Shown here: one piece after another, positions 50,480-61,010 of the stretch
Numbering within the stretch: the first letter of the stretch is position 1
How the letters are laid out: each line of letters opens with the position of its first letter
NCBI GenBank assembly: GCA_029204225.1
Contig: CM055110.1
Span: 32,666,240-32,730,239 of the forward strand
DNA from: Diphasiastrum complanatum
Lineage: Eukaryota; Streptophyta; Lycopodiopsida; Lycopodiales; Lycopodiaceae
Reading direction: 5' to 3'
DNA length: 64,000 bases
The notes under the pieces: generated by a model
Told to the model about the DNA's origin: nothing
What the model saw: the letters and a program-made list of their open reading frames with translations, nothing else
The model's database searches: none
Position numbers and translations under genes: made by a program

Positions 50480-53390
50480 CTATATGCTTGCTTCTTGCAT
50501 GAAAAATAGATTGTTTGCAAGAGCTTGTGCCGATATGTTGTCACATTTGATCAAGGGAAGATTATCCTCTTTGATGCACTTTAGCTCCATGATTAACCTC
50601 TTGATCCAAAGCACCTCTTTAGTTGTTGTAGTGAGTGCTTTGTACTTGGCCTCACAAGATGATAGAGATATGGTATCTTGCTTCTTTGAAAGCCAAGACA
50701 CAAGATTGCCTCAAAGAAAGATAGTATATGCACTAATGGACTTTCAATCCATTTTATCACTTGCAAAATTGGAATTCGAATAGCCAACAATGGTTAGATC
50801 TTCATTCTTGTACAATAAACCATATTCTTGAGTAGAAGATACATATCTTAGAACTCTCTTGGCCATCTTCCAATGTTGGATCTTGGGATCTTGCATAAAT
50901 TGACTCAATTTGTGCACACAATAGATCAAATCGGGTCTAGTGATAGTAATCCAAATTAAAGAGCCTATAAGACTCCTATAAAGTGTGATGTTCTCAAAGG
51001 ATCTTTCATCACCTTTAATAGGATATTTTACATGTTGTTCCATGGGAGTATCTATGTCTTTACAATTTTGCATATTGAATTTTCTCAACATAGAAAAGAC
51101 ATATCTAGATTGACAAATAAAAGCATATTCTTCATGAAAATCAATCTCAAGGCCTAAAATGTAATGGACCTCTCCTAGATCTTGCATTTTAAATTCTTTT
51201 CCTAATGCATCTTTGGTTTCTTGAACTAGCATCAAACAACTTCCACTAAGAATAATCTCATCTACATAAATTAGAAGAATGACAATATTACGACCATCAA
51301 ACTTTAAGTACATAGAAGGATCATAGTCACTAAGCACAAATCCTAATGAGAGTAGAAAGTTGTTGAGTCTTGAATACCATGATATAGGTGCTTGCTTCAA
51401 GCCATAAAGACTTCTAAATAGCAAACACACCTTATATTTATCCTTGATAAATCCTTGAGGCTGTTCCATGTATATCTCCTCCTCAAGATAGCCATTCAAA
51501 AAAGCGTTGGAGACATCAAGTTGAAACAGTTTCCACTTAAAAAATAAGGCAAGAGAGACTATGATTCTTATTGTCACCATCTTTGCTACAAGAGCAAAGG
51601 TTTCTTCATAGTCAAGACCATATATTTGTGCAAAGCCTTTTAGCACATAATCTTGCCTTGTACTTGTTGATGGAGCCATCATGATTGTACTTGATCTTAA
51701 ACACCCACTTGCATCCAATGATATGCATGTTAGGTGGTGGATCCACTAGCTCCCATGTGTGGTTGGTGATCAAGGCATCATATTCAATCTTCATGACCTC
51801 ATACCACTCCTTGGTATTGAGGGCTTCTTGAACATCTTTGGGCTCCTCGTGAGAAACAAAATAAGCATAAGTGGAATCAAGATCCACTTGTTTTCCTTTG
51901 TCATCATAAGTGAGACTTTTGGGCTCGGATCTCTCCCTCATGGATCTTCTAGGAGTGAAAATCCGAGGACTTCCATCTTCAAATCTCGACTCCTCCATAT
52001 GTTGATTGTCTTCAATAACAAAAGGTGATAGATTTTGAGGTTGCTTGATCTCGGCCCCTCCAAGATTGGACTTTTCTTCTTCATGAAAAACTACATCTCT
52101 ACCATCAATTACTTTAGAAGTAGAGAGCATGTAGATTCGATAGGCTTTCTTGTTGGATGAATATCCAACCATTACTCCTTTGCTTGCACAAGGATCATCC
52201 TTCTTTCTTGTTTCCAAGGGAATATGGACAAAGCAAATGTATCCAAATACTCTAAGGTGTTCAACCTTAGGTTTCTTCAAATAGATGCTTCATATGGTGA
52301 CTTTCCTCCAAGTGCGACATGAGGGAGTTGATTGCAAAGATAGTTTGAACAATTGATGGCCTCACCCCAAAAGTCTTTTGGCAAGGATGCCTCAATTCTA
52401 ATGGTTTTGGCACATTCACACAATGTTCTATTCTTTCTTTCAGCCACCCCATTTTGAGATGGTGTATATGCACAAGAAAACTCCCTTTTAATGCCTTCAA
52501 GCTCACAATAATCATGAAATTTATTGGAAGTGTACTCACCACCTCCATCACTTCTAAGAATCTTGATTTTGTATGAAAATTGCTTTTCAACTAGAGCTTT
52601 GAACTTTTTTGGAAATAGTCAAACACCATAGACTTTGAAGCTAGAAGACATACCCAAGTAAATCTAGTGAAATCATCAATGAAAGTTACAAAGCAAGTAG
52701 CACCACCCTTGCTCTTTGAAGATGAGAAGTGCACATCCGAGTGTATGAGCTCCAATGGATGTGTAGTCTTGATAGATGACTTTGAAAAAGGCTTCTTATG
52801 AGACTTAGATATGGCACAAGCCTCACATGGCTTGAAAATCTTGGAGATAAGATTAGGCAAGCCAATAGCTTTGGCTTTCTTGACCATGGACACCATAGAC
52901 TTATAGTTAGGATGTCCCAACCTTCTATGCCAAAGTTCCTCCAAAGAAATATGAGAAGCAAAAGCACCATCACAAGAGGTAGCATACTCTTTGGGATCAA
53001 GCTTGGAGATTCCACCATATCTAGACCCAAATGCAAGGATCTCATCATGCTTCTTGATTGTACATGTATTAGCATTGAAATTCACATCTAGTCCACTATC
53101 AAACAATTGCCCAACACTAATAAGATTTTTTGTTAACTTAGGAACAAAAAGTACTTTAGACAGAGAAAGAACTTTTGATGATGAAAGCTTTAAGGGAATG
53201 GTCCCTGTGCCTTCAATAGCACACTCATGATCATTTGCTGTGTAGATGGACTTCTTGGATCCTTCATAAGGTGACATGGATAAAAAAGAATGCTTGGAGC
53301 TACACATATGTGAAGAAGCTCCACTGTCGATATACCACGAACTATCCTTCTTGAAAGGTGATGAAGAAAAACTCGAGCCATAAGAGATGC
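50480..53390 (-). pseudogene. pol of element E (protease, integrase, RT, RNase H), multiply frameshifted
   Basis: Protease has WYIDSGASSHM at about 53,330. The integrase has LWHRRLGHPN, CEACAISKSH, HSDVH, SDGGGEY and NGVAERKNRTL. RT spans about 51,050-51,950 and includes WELVDPPPN, DVSNAFLNGYLEEEI and YGLKQAP. The palm motif is YVDEIIL: the second catalytic Asp is Glu. RNase H has YSNSNFASDK, so its first catalytic Asp is Asn. Frame changes occur near 53,390, 52,600 (in an A run), 52,270, 51,650 and 50,745. Both enzymes would be dead even if the frame were continuous. Confidence 0.9.
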
Positions 53391-54272
53391 CTCTCCATCA
53401 CTTGCATGAGCATCTTCCTTCTCTTCATTAGAAATGTTGGCTTGCTTGAATTGACTCTTCTTCTTGAAGCAATTGGTGGCATAATGCCCCTTCTTGCCAC
53501 AAAAGAAACACTTGATGTTTTTCTTCTTCTTCTTGGATGTGAAAGCTTGAGAGGACTCATCCTCTTCTCCTTTCTCCTTGGAAATAAGATTGTTCTTGCT
53601 TGAAGAGGATTGGTGTTGATTCTTACTTCTTGTCTTGTGGTTGTCTTTGGTAAAGAGAGCTCTACCATCAATGTTGAGAGACGGTCTCTCCATTTTCAAG
53701 AGTTTATACTCTTGTCTTGATTCTTGAAAAATGAGCACACTTTGGAGTGTTTCCAAACTTGGTAGCTCTTCCTTAATGGCATAACTCTGAACAAGGTTGC
53801 CATATTCCTTCTTTAACCCATTAAGTATGACTTGAACAAGGTTGATGGAGTCTCCTATGCATGACAATTCTCTATGGAGGTCTTTAGCTCTCATTACATA
53901 AGCTGAAGCACATTCATCACTTCTCTGTACACTTTGAAAAATTTGGTTTCTTAGTGTTAGAAGTCTAGAAGTATTCTTTGCCTCATAGATGGACTTGAGA
54001 GTATCCCAAACATTTTTGGCATTAGCACAAGCACCAATTTCTCTTAAGATATCATTTGAGATATTCATCTGAATATAATGCAGAGCCATCTTGGCTCTCT
54101 TTTTGTACTTTGGAATTTCTTGAGGAATTTGTGGTTCTTCTTCAATTCCAAGTACAATATCCATCACATCTTGTAGTATTAAGACAGATTCCATTCTAAC
54201 CTTCCAAATTGAGTAATTGGAGGTTGACGATCTTTCACTTGCTTCTAATAGAAAGACACCCATTGAAGTCAT
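53391..54272 (-). CDS. gag of element E
   Basis: The start is chosen at MTSMGVFLLEA (54,272), because the 23 codons upstream do not resemble gag. The capsid is DUF4219/UBN2-type (SNYSIWKVRMESVL; VQVILNGLKKEYGNLVQSY). Then come a Ser/Lys-rich linker, a Lys run and the knuckle CFFCGKKGHYATNC near 53,510. Up to this point the frame is open. It leaves the protease frame near 53,390. The product packages RNA in virus-like particles in the cytoplasm, and could in principle still act. Confidence 0.82.
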
Positions 54273-54475
54273 AAAGAATGATGGAAATAAAAAAAGACGG
54301 ATGAAAGAATTGCTTATCTTCTCACTATAGGAACCAATCAAGGGTACAAAATCAAATTCTGTGTAAGACTAAGCAAAAAACTAGGAGATAGATCTCACTA
54401 GCTTGACAATCTCTCTAAAACAAGATTTGAAACATCAAAAAAGATGAAGTATGGCAAAAGTTATGGTTCTCTGAA

Positions 54476-54491
54476 TTTCACACGTGTGAAA
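54476..54491. promoter_or_regulatory. Perfect palindrome TTTCACACGTGTGAAA in E leader
   Basis: A 16-bp perfect palindrome centred on the G-box CACGTG. It lies in the untranslated leader of element E. G-boxes are bound by plant bZIP and bHLH factors; binding here is inference. Confidence 0.5.
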
Positions 54492-54576
54492 TATGTGAAA
54501 AATGCAAAAATAAGCTTGGTAGAGGCCAAAAATCTTGTATATAGATAAACACACATGTGTGGAGCCTGTTTCCACG

Positions 54577-55326
54577 TGTGAAAATAGTGTACTTGTCATG
54601 TACCATAATCATATAGGTTGTACATATGATTTAATTCAAGTTCTAGTGGCTAAAAAGGCCAAAAACTAGTTTTCTAGACATATGACACGTGGCATCAATC
54701 TATTGATTGCATGAGCCACATCCTTTGGTTAGGTGTCATATCCCATGTGTAGAGGACAGCTCACATGTGTGGAATAAGCTGAAGTAGGCAAATTTTGACT
54801 TCTAGAAGATTTCCAAGTAGATCTCCATATAGAAGAAAAATGGACCAAAAGTGCTCAAAATAGAAGGTTTTGTCCAAGTGTCAGTTTTGCATGATGAATC
54901 ATCATATGACAAAGCACCTTCACACATGTGGGATCAGAGGGATGATCGGTACCACGAGCTCCCACTTATTGTATACATAGAGCCACATTTGGCCATAATC
55001 AATGTGACACACCAATCTTGGTTTTGGAAGCAATTTTGAGTGATTCTCTCCATTTGTCTATATTTGTTTTGATTGTTTTGAGGTTCTATCAATGTGTACT
55101 TGATTTTCAGGTTGGAGTCCGTACCCTGACAGGGTTTCACACGTGTGAAACCAGCAAGTACATTTACCTTCAATAAATGATTGTTCTTGTTTGGATTTTA
55201 TGTCTAGAATTGATCTAGATTGATCTTAATCTTATGTAGATTGATAGATCAAGTAAATCTAACATTCAATCCCTCTTGAGGATCAGATTAGGATCCACTC
55301 TTGGTCCTTTTTGTACTTTTTGCACA
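54577..55326 (+). mobile_element. 5' LTR of element F
   Basis: TGTGAAAATAG to TTTTTGCACA, 750 bp. A perfect TTTCACACGTGTGAAA is at 55,135-55,150. The bases just upstream (GGAGCCTGTTTCCACG) read on into the LTR like a phrase found inside the LTR of element A, so the left end may have recombined. Confidence 0.88.
55135..55150. promoter_or_regulatory. Perfect palindrome TTTCACACGTGTGAAA in F 5' LTR
   Basis: The same 16-bp word as in the leader of E and in the other F LTR. It sits about 190 bp from the LTR 3' end. Confidence 0.5.
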
Positions 55327-55338
55327 TGGTATCAGAGC
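55327..55338 (+). promoter_or_regulatory. Primer-binding site of element F
   Basis: TGGTATCAGAGC follows the LTR end GCACA with no gap; it matches initiator Met tRNA. Confidence 0.92.
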
Positions 55339-56991
55339 CTAGTACAAGAGGTTTTGTTGAAATTGATAGGGTTAATCCAAATCAAAGCCAGAATTAGCAG
55401 TTTTTTGGAAACTAGTCAAATTTTGTGTAGCGAGTTGGATTTGATAGCTATCCTCAAAATTTTTGGTCCAAATCTTGTTGTGGGCTGTAGGAATCCTTTT
55501 CACACTTGTACAGCTCTTGTTTTGACAGAGAAAATTCAAAAATTTGTAGAATTTGACTCACACACCCAATTTGAGAGATTTTTGGTGCAAAATCAAGCAT
55601 TTTCTATAGAGAATCTAATCCCTTGATTAGTTCTTGGATTAGATCAGCCAAGAAATTAAATTTGAAGCTTGAAATAGGTGCATTAATTGATCATCTCTTA
55701 TTTTTTGAGTGCATGTTGAAGTTGAGAGAGATTTTGCTAAAAATCATAGGTTGAGTGATATGCAAGGTGAGAGGTTGAAATCAATTGTACCATCACTCTA
55801 GATTTGTTCAAGAGTGATAGGGTAAAGTTTAGAAGCATCAATTTTCTAGAAAACATCTTTGGATCTGTCCTCCAAGTGAAACCTTTGAGAGTTTCTAGTG
55901 CATATAGAGCATCTATTCAAATCTTTTGTAGAATTTGACATAGATTGGCTTAAATTGAGAGTTCTAGAAAAGAGATTGAGATCCAAGTCACATTGTTCAA
56001 CCCTAATCAATTTGTTTGAGTGATTGTGAGGTTTGAAAAGAGTCATTAAGGTGTCTATGACAAATGTGTAGAGAGAGATCCAATTTTCTAAGAGTTCCTT
56101 TCTTTGTAGAGGGCAAGATCTAGAAGCTCATTATGTGTTGTTATTGGTGGAGAGTTTGTCTCTTCCTAGGGGATCAAATCTTTCTAAGTGGCATTAGCTC
56201 TTTGAAGCACAATATCTTATTGAGAAAAATCACAACTTTTAATTTTGAATTTCATTCCAAGTCTTTAGAGGTAGAGTAATTGGTGGAATCCAATAGGGGT
56301 GATTGAATCAATTTATTGAGCAAAAATTGACATAGTCTGTATGAAACTCAAATTAGTTCTATTCAACTTTCTTTGTGAGAGTGTGAGGGTCAATTTGAGA
56401 TCCCATTGGATGTCTAGAATGAGGAGGAGTCCATATTTAAGTATTCATGCATGGTTGAGATCTTTGTGAATCTCTAGTTGTCTAATTTTTTAAGCTTTGT
56501 GAAAAATTGGTGGTATAGTTTGTTGTCAAATCAAATCAAATTCATTCTAAATCTCAAGTGTGAGATTATTTGGGTCAAGAGTGAGTCCAAAAGAAGTGAT
56601 TAAGTTTGATTTTCATGTCTTTGAAACAAAACCCATCTTTTGTTCAAGAATCTCAAGTGTTGAGAGAACTAGTCAAGTGAAAAGGAAAATCTAGGTGTCA
56701 AATCTTTTTCATATCCATTTCAACTTTCAAAAGAAAGAGTCATTGGTATTTGATGACTCCAATAGGAGATTGGATCTGATTTCTTTAGTGATTTGATTCA
56801 AAGATTGTGTGCTTTTGTCTTAGTGATAAAAGCAAAGTTTCCAAGTGACTAGTCATTACTGCGAAGATTGATTCTTAGGTTTGTGAGCTAGAGCTTTTGT
56901 AGATCCTTCTAGATTGTTGAAGATGTTCAAATCTAGTCTCTTGAAAGTCACAAATTACATTTGTAAAATCATATCACAAGTTTTTATTCAC
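55339..56991 (+). other. Long untranslated leader of element F
   Basis: Between the PBS and the first gag-like ATG (56,992) there are 1.65 kb without a frame over 120 codons. Phrases such as CAAGTGTGAGA, GATTGTG and TTGAGAG recur loosely. It may hold packaging signals, but none is identifiable. Confidence 0.5.
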
Positions 56992-57450
56992 ATGGCATCA
57001 ATAGGTGGCGTCCTATTGAAGGAAAGAAAGGATCATGAGTGCAGCCTTTGTGGCAAGGGAGGATATTTTTTCTCAAGATGCTACAAAAAGAAGACCAATC
57101 CATCCAAGGAGAACCAAAGCAAGGGGGCCGAGGTGAAGGATGGAGCTTCAAGTTCAAAATGCAAATACAAGAAGGAAAAGTCCAAGGAAAGGTGTTTCCT
57201 TTGTGGAAAGGTGAATGAGGCTTGGAGTCTCACAAGGACTTGCAAGATTTGTCTTCAAGATTCCATCACAACATATGTCAAATCTTTTGAAATTTTTCAT
57301 TTGGATATGCATTGTTTGGGTCAAGATGCAAAGATATACTTTCATGAAAGTAACTTGGATCTATTTTATGTCCTTGAAAAGTATTTTGCTTGGAACTTTG
57401 GACAAGTTCAAACTTATTGTTATTATCCAAGAGAAATCAATCAAGAATAA
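56992..57450 (+). pseudogene. Shortened gag-like frame of element F
   Basis: It opens with MASIGGVLLKE, like the first residues of the B gag, but leads at once into zinc knuckles: the capsid is deleted. Knuckle 1 reads CSLCGKGGYFFSRC, with Tyr in place of the zinc-binding His. Knuckle 2 begins CFLCGKVNE and loses the pattern. A basic Lys/Ser linker separates them. The frame then overlaps the start of the next frame and ends at 57,450. Confidence 0.65.
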
Positions 57451-58279
57451 GGAGCAACCACAGAATGAAAATAGTCTCATTTATGCTCTCATGTCAACTT
57501 ATGAAGATCTATTTTGCTTTGAAGGAATTTTTGTATCTCAAAGGTGGCTTAAGGCAATACTAGTTGAGTGTGATGCCTTAAAGTATAGGCAAGCATGTTT
57601 TCCTTGTAAGCTTACATTAGTTATGAAGACAAGGAAATGGAAATATCTTCATAATGTAGGATCTTTTGGTTTCAATAAGATCATGAATGATGTGTTCATT
57701 CGTAAAGATGAAAATTGTAAGTTTTCAATCTTAAAGGCAAGTTGTAAACTTCTTATGAGAATAAGTGAAGCATCCAAAGTGGACACTTATATCCATAAGC
57801 AAGTAGTTAGCCTTAGTGAGATGGAAATGCCTTTTGATTTCAATATTAGAAAAATCATGCCAAGTTGTGATGATTTTTGGACTTATGTTTTTAGCATAAG
57901 TAATTTTGATAATCATAGGAAGTGCATATTGTGTGGTCATAGTTGTTGTGATCATTATGAGACATTGAGGTATCAAATTTCCATAAAAAAGGAGCACCAT
58001 GAAGAGGATCTTAAGGAGTCATCTCAAGGTTCAAATGTGCCAAGGATTGAGGAGGAGAATCCTTCTCAAGGTTCAAGTGTGCCAAGGATTGAGGAGGAGA
58101 GACCTTCTCAAATTGTGAGAAAAGAAATATGGTTGAGTCCATGTGGCTCACATTTCAAGGGAAAGAGGAGCATATCTCATGTGGTATACATCACATACTT
58201 ACTTCTCTTATGTCATTTGATAAATCAATTTGCTTTGGTGAGATCATTGCATCTCAAAATTGGAGTAAAGCCATACTAG
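57215..58279 (+). CDS. Element F novel frame 1 (354 codons)
   Basis: The start is uncertain; homology-like sequence begins at about NENSLIYALMSTYED near 57,460. CFEGIFVSQRWLKAILVECD resembles the linker and RT entry of copia pol (FEEA..S..W..AM..EYDAL), but nothing of the RT core follows. Later parts contain CKLLMRISEASKVDTYIHKQ, a Cys/His-rich HRKCILCGHSCCDHYE, and a 14-residue tandem repeat (SQGSNVPRIEEE). No known domain is seen downstream of the linker. The second frame repeats the same module, so frames 1 and 2 arose by duplication. Confidence 0.55.
   Translation: MRLGVSQGLARFVFKIPSQHMSNLLKFFIWICIVWVKMQRYTFMKVTWIYFMSLKSILLGTLDKFKLIVIIQEKSIKNKEQPQNENSLIYALMSTYEDLFCFEGIFVSQRWLKAILVECDALKYRQACFPCKLTLVMKTRKWKYLHNVGSFGFNKIMNDVFIRKDENCKFSILKASCKLLMRISEASKVDTYIHKQVVSLSEMEMPFDFNIRKIMPSCDDFWTYVFSISNFDNHRKCILCGHSCCDHYETLRYQISIKKEHHEEDLKESSQGSNVPRIEEENPSQGSSVPRIEEERPSQIVRKEIWLSPCGSHFKGKRSISHVVYITYLLLLCHLINQFALVRSLHLKIGVKPY
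58022..58105 (+). repeat. 42-bp tandem repeat in element F
   Basis: Two units of 42 bp, starting at 58,022 and 58,064, differ by about one base and encode the repeated 14-residue SQGS(N/S)VPRIEEE(N/R)P. The length keeps the reading frame. Confidence 0.88.
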
Positions 58280-58878
58280 TTGAGTATGAAGTCTCTTTTG
58301 AGAACATAGATGATGTTCTTAAAAGGTTGAAATTTATTTTAAATCAATTAGAAAGCAAATGGTTATTTCATCAAATGTATGCTCTTGAGTCATGTAAGAG
58401 CAAAAGTGATTCGTTCACTCATAGTTTGAAAATTTGTATTGAGGTAAATTGTAAACTCTTTATGAGAGTAAGTGAATCATCTTCTAAAGACACTTATCTC
58501 CATAATGAAGTATTTAGCCTCATTGGATCTGAGATTAGCATGGTAAACAAGCATGAAGATATGATGCAAACACTTTGTTATTATAGCATGCATAGTCTTG
58601 CCAATTTGGATAAGTCTAATTCTCTAGATCATGGTAACATGATGTTAGATCTTTGTGATCCTAATAAGTCAAGAAGAAATCTTTATTTTCTCAAGGAGGA
58701 GCATGCACATGAAGAAGGAGCAAGTCTCAAAGTCAAGCATCTACATGAAATATGGAAGGAATCAATTTCAAAGATGCTAGGATGGTGCAAAGCTCTCAAG
58801 TTCATCAAAGATGTCAACATCAAAGAAGCACTATCATGGATATGGTTATTTCAGATCAACATCAAGCTCATTGGATGA
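58129..58878 (+). CDS. Element F novel frame 2 (249 codons)
   Basis: It repeats the module of frame 1: SICFGEIIASQNWSKAILVE corresponds to LFCFEGIFVSQRWLKAILVE, and CKLFMRVSESSSKDTYLHNE to CKLLMRISEASKVDTYIHKQ. A segment similar to gag capsid helices (NIDDVLKRLKFILNQLES) lies between. The end (KEALSWIWLFQINIKLIG) matches nothing I know. The frame ends 110 bp before the PPT. The first ATG at 58,129 is arbitrary because of a frame change from frame 1 near 58,120-58,200. Confidence 0.55.
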   Translation: MVESMWLTFQGKEEHISCGIHHILTSLMSFDKSICFGEIIASQNWSKAILVEYEVSFENIDDVLKRLKFILNQLESKWLFHQMYALESCKSKSDSFTHSLKICIEVNCKLFMRVSESSSKDTYLHNEVFSLIGSEISMVNKHEDMMQTLCYYSMHSLANLDKSNSLDHGNMMLDLCDPNKSRRNLYFLKEEHAHEEGASLKVKHLHEIWKESISKMLGWCKALKFIKDVNIKEALSWIWLFQINIKLIG

Positions 58879-58974
58879 TCTTCACACCTTTTGAACCAGC
58901 AAAAACCAATTCAGCCCATGGAGTCAAGTTCAAGATCATCATGTTTTCCATCAAGCTAGATTTAACAAGCTAGA

Positions 58975-58988
58975 TTTTTGAGGAGGAG
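58975..58988 (+). promoter_or_regulatory. Polypurine tract of element F
   Basis: TTTTTGAGGAGGAG is directly followed by the LTR start TGTGAAAATAG. Confidence 0.88.
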
Positions 58989-59727
58989 TGTGAAAATAGT
59001 GTACTTGTCATGTACCATAATCATATAGGTTGTACATATGATTTAATTCAAGTTCTAGTGGCTAAAAAGGCCAAAAACTAGTTTTCTAGACATATGACAC
59101 ATGGCATCAATCTATTGATTGCATGAGCCACATCCTTTGGTTAGGTGTCATATCCCATGTGTAGAGGACAACTCACATGTGTGTGAAGTAGGCGAATTTT
59201 GACTTCTAGAAGATTTCCAAGATCTCCATATAGAAAAAAAATGGACCAAAAGTGCTCAAAATAGAAGGTTTTGTCCAAGTGTCAGTTTTGCATGATGAAT
59301 CATCATATGACAAAGCACCTTCACACATGTGGGATCAAAGGGATGATCGGTACCACGAGCTCCCACTTATTGTATACATAGAGCCACATTTGGCCATAAT
59401 CAATGTGAGACACCAATCTTGGTTTTGGAAGCAATTTTGAGTGATTCTCTCCATTTGTCTACATTTGTTTTGATTGTTTTGAGGTTCTATCAATGTGTAC
59501 TTGATTTTCAGGTTGGAGTCCATACCCTGACAGGGTTTCACACGTGTGAAACCAGCAAGTACATTTACCTTCAATAAATGATTGTTCTTGTTTGCATTTT
59601 ATGTCTAGAATTGATCAAGATTGATCTTAATCTTATGTAGATTGATAGATCAAGTAAATCTAACATTCAATCCCTCTTGAGGATTAGATTAGGATCCACT
59701 CTTGGTCCTTTTTGTACTTTTTGCACA
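58989..59727 (+). mobile_element. 3' LTR of element F
   Basis: It is 739 bp, ending TTTTTGCACA; shorter than its partner mainly by small deletions near 59,180 and 59,218. A perfect TTTCACACGTGTGAAA is at 59,536-59,551. Confidence 0.9.
59536..59551. promoter_or_regulatory. Perfect palindrome TTTCACACGTGTGAAA in F 3' LTR
   Basis: It is identical to the copy in the 5' LTR; see the finding on this word for its distribution across families. Confidence 0.5.
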
Positions 59728-60254
59728 AAATACTCCAAAAATGTCAAATTGACTCAAATACAATCTATTTGTATGAAACAATTTGCTTAGAACCTATAAA
59801 TTTTGTCTAAATCACATATAGATGAGATTGTACAACTTCTCGATGATTTTTGTGATCATTCAAGCAATAAATGACATGTACACACGATTTGCCACAGGTC
59901 TAGGCACCCTACCTACGACTCTTCAAAAGCTTATAACTTTTGATTGGCTTATCCAATTGTCATGAATCAAATTGCATCAGATTCTACCATTTCTAGCTTT
60001 CTAGTGGTCTAATTTGCATGTAATTTGGATCTAAGGTGAGAGAGAACCACCAAACTGAAAATGGGCAGATTTCACACATGCCAGCACCTGAAATTCCATA
60101 CAGTACCTGATCTGGACCATTCAAAGTGGTTTGAAGCTCTAAATCACCAGAAAACTGCAAACTAGCTAGAAAGTAGAATCTAGACAATTCCTAGCTTGAA
60201 ATCTGATCAAATCAACAAACTTTTTGATTAGATTTGCCTGTAAAACTTAGGTAG
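59728..60254 (-). other. Leader of element E (PBS-proximal part)
   Basis: Untranslated sequence between the PBS of E and the F insertion. It continues on the other side of F at 54,576-54,273 towards gag. No frame of note. Confidence 0.7.
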
Positions 60255-60266
60255 GCTTTGATACCG
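60255..60266 (-). promoter_or_regulatory. Primer-binding site of element E
   Basis: In the minus sense CGGTATCAAAGC directly follows the LTR end TTCAGCA. It differs from the other elements in this window at two positions. Confidence 0.85.
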
Positions 60267-60876
60267 TGCTGAATTCACACGTGTGGGACGCCCTACACAT
60301 GTACTTTTGATCTCCTAAGCCCAATAATACCATAAAGATTAGACTAGCATTGATTGTCAATAGGAAAGCTGATCATTCAAGAAATATTATTGTGTTACAA
60401 GGATCTGTCAACAAAACATAAGACTAAGCATCATAAATGCCTCAACTCGGCTAGAGAGAGAAAATAGAAAGTACAAAACTCGTGTAGAGAGAGAGGGCAC
60501 AAAGAGCTTGTCTCCAAATTTGCATTACACACAAATTTCATCATTTTCTCAATGAGAGTACATCACATATATATAGATCCATGGACTCTCCTCCTACTTT
60601 GAGTTGAATTGGAGTTGTGAATCCACCTCTCAAGCTATCTAGACTTATTCAAGCCACCTCACTATGTCTAATTGTGCCACCTAGTCTTTTCATGCATTAA
60701 ATGTGGCATGTAAAGTACAAATGGCAATTCCTATGGTACCACAAGTTTCTACTTCTACCTACCTTAAATATTTTATTCTAAGATGGGTCTTTACTAAGCC
60801 AAAAGAGCTCAATTCATCTTTGGAATTTTTAGGACCCCTACTCACAACATTAGATAGATTTCTCAATATTTTGACA
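60267..60876 (-). mobile_element. 5' LTR of element E
   Basis: 610 bp, nearly identical to 49,676-50,288. TTCACACGTGTGGG is at 60,274-60,287. The target duplication CTTCT follows at 60,877-60,881. Confidence 0.92.
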
Positions 60877-60881
60877 CTTCT

Positions 60882-61010
60882 ATGCCCAATATAAAGTGAA
60901 GTGGACCAAGATCTACCATCTTAGATTCTATATATAGACTTTTCTTGGTTTTCTCAAATGCCATCAATGTTATCACCACTAAGTATGATGTCACCATCAT
61001 TGAACTCTAG
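60882..61010 (-). pseudogene. Element D: RT palm region, upstream part
   Basis: The minus-strand translation gives DIILSGDNIDGI, a stop, then after it KMVDLGPLHFILGIEV. This joins without loss to the RT sequence left of E at 49,670. The palm motif retains only its tail (GDIILSG); everything upstream in RT is replaced by the acidic frame of G. Confidence 0.85.

Larger units (their letters stand above)
54577..59727 (+). mobile_element. Element F: non-autonomous LTR element nested in E
   Basis: LTRs at 54,577-55,326 and 58,989-59,727 differ by roughly a dozen substitutions and a few indels by eye. The PBS is at 55,327 and the PPT TTTTTGAGGAGGAG lies before the 3' LTR. Inside are a zinc-knuckle piece and two unusual frames, with no protease, integrase or functional RT. 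It lies in the leader of E, in the opposite orientation. I could not match a target duplication: left flank CCACG, right flank AAATA. Confidence 0.87.
49676..60876 (-). mobile_element. Element E: copia element carrying element F inside
   Basis: LTRs of 613 and 610 bp differ by about 8 substitutions and one 3-nt indel by eye, so the insertion is recent. The target duplication is CTTCT. In the minus direction the internal order is PBS, leader (interrupted by F at 54,577-59,727), gag, protease, integrase, RT and RNase H. The coding part carries several frameshifts despite the young LTRs. It inserted into the RT of element D. Confidence 0.9.
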
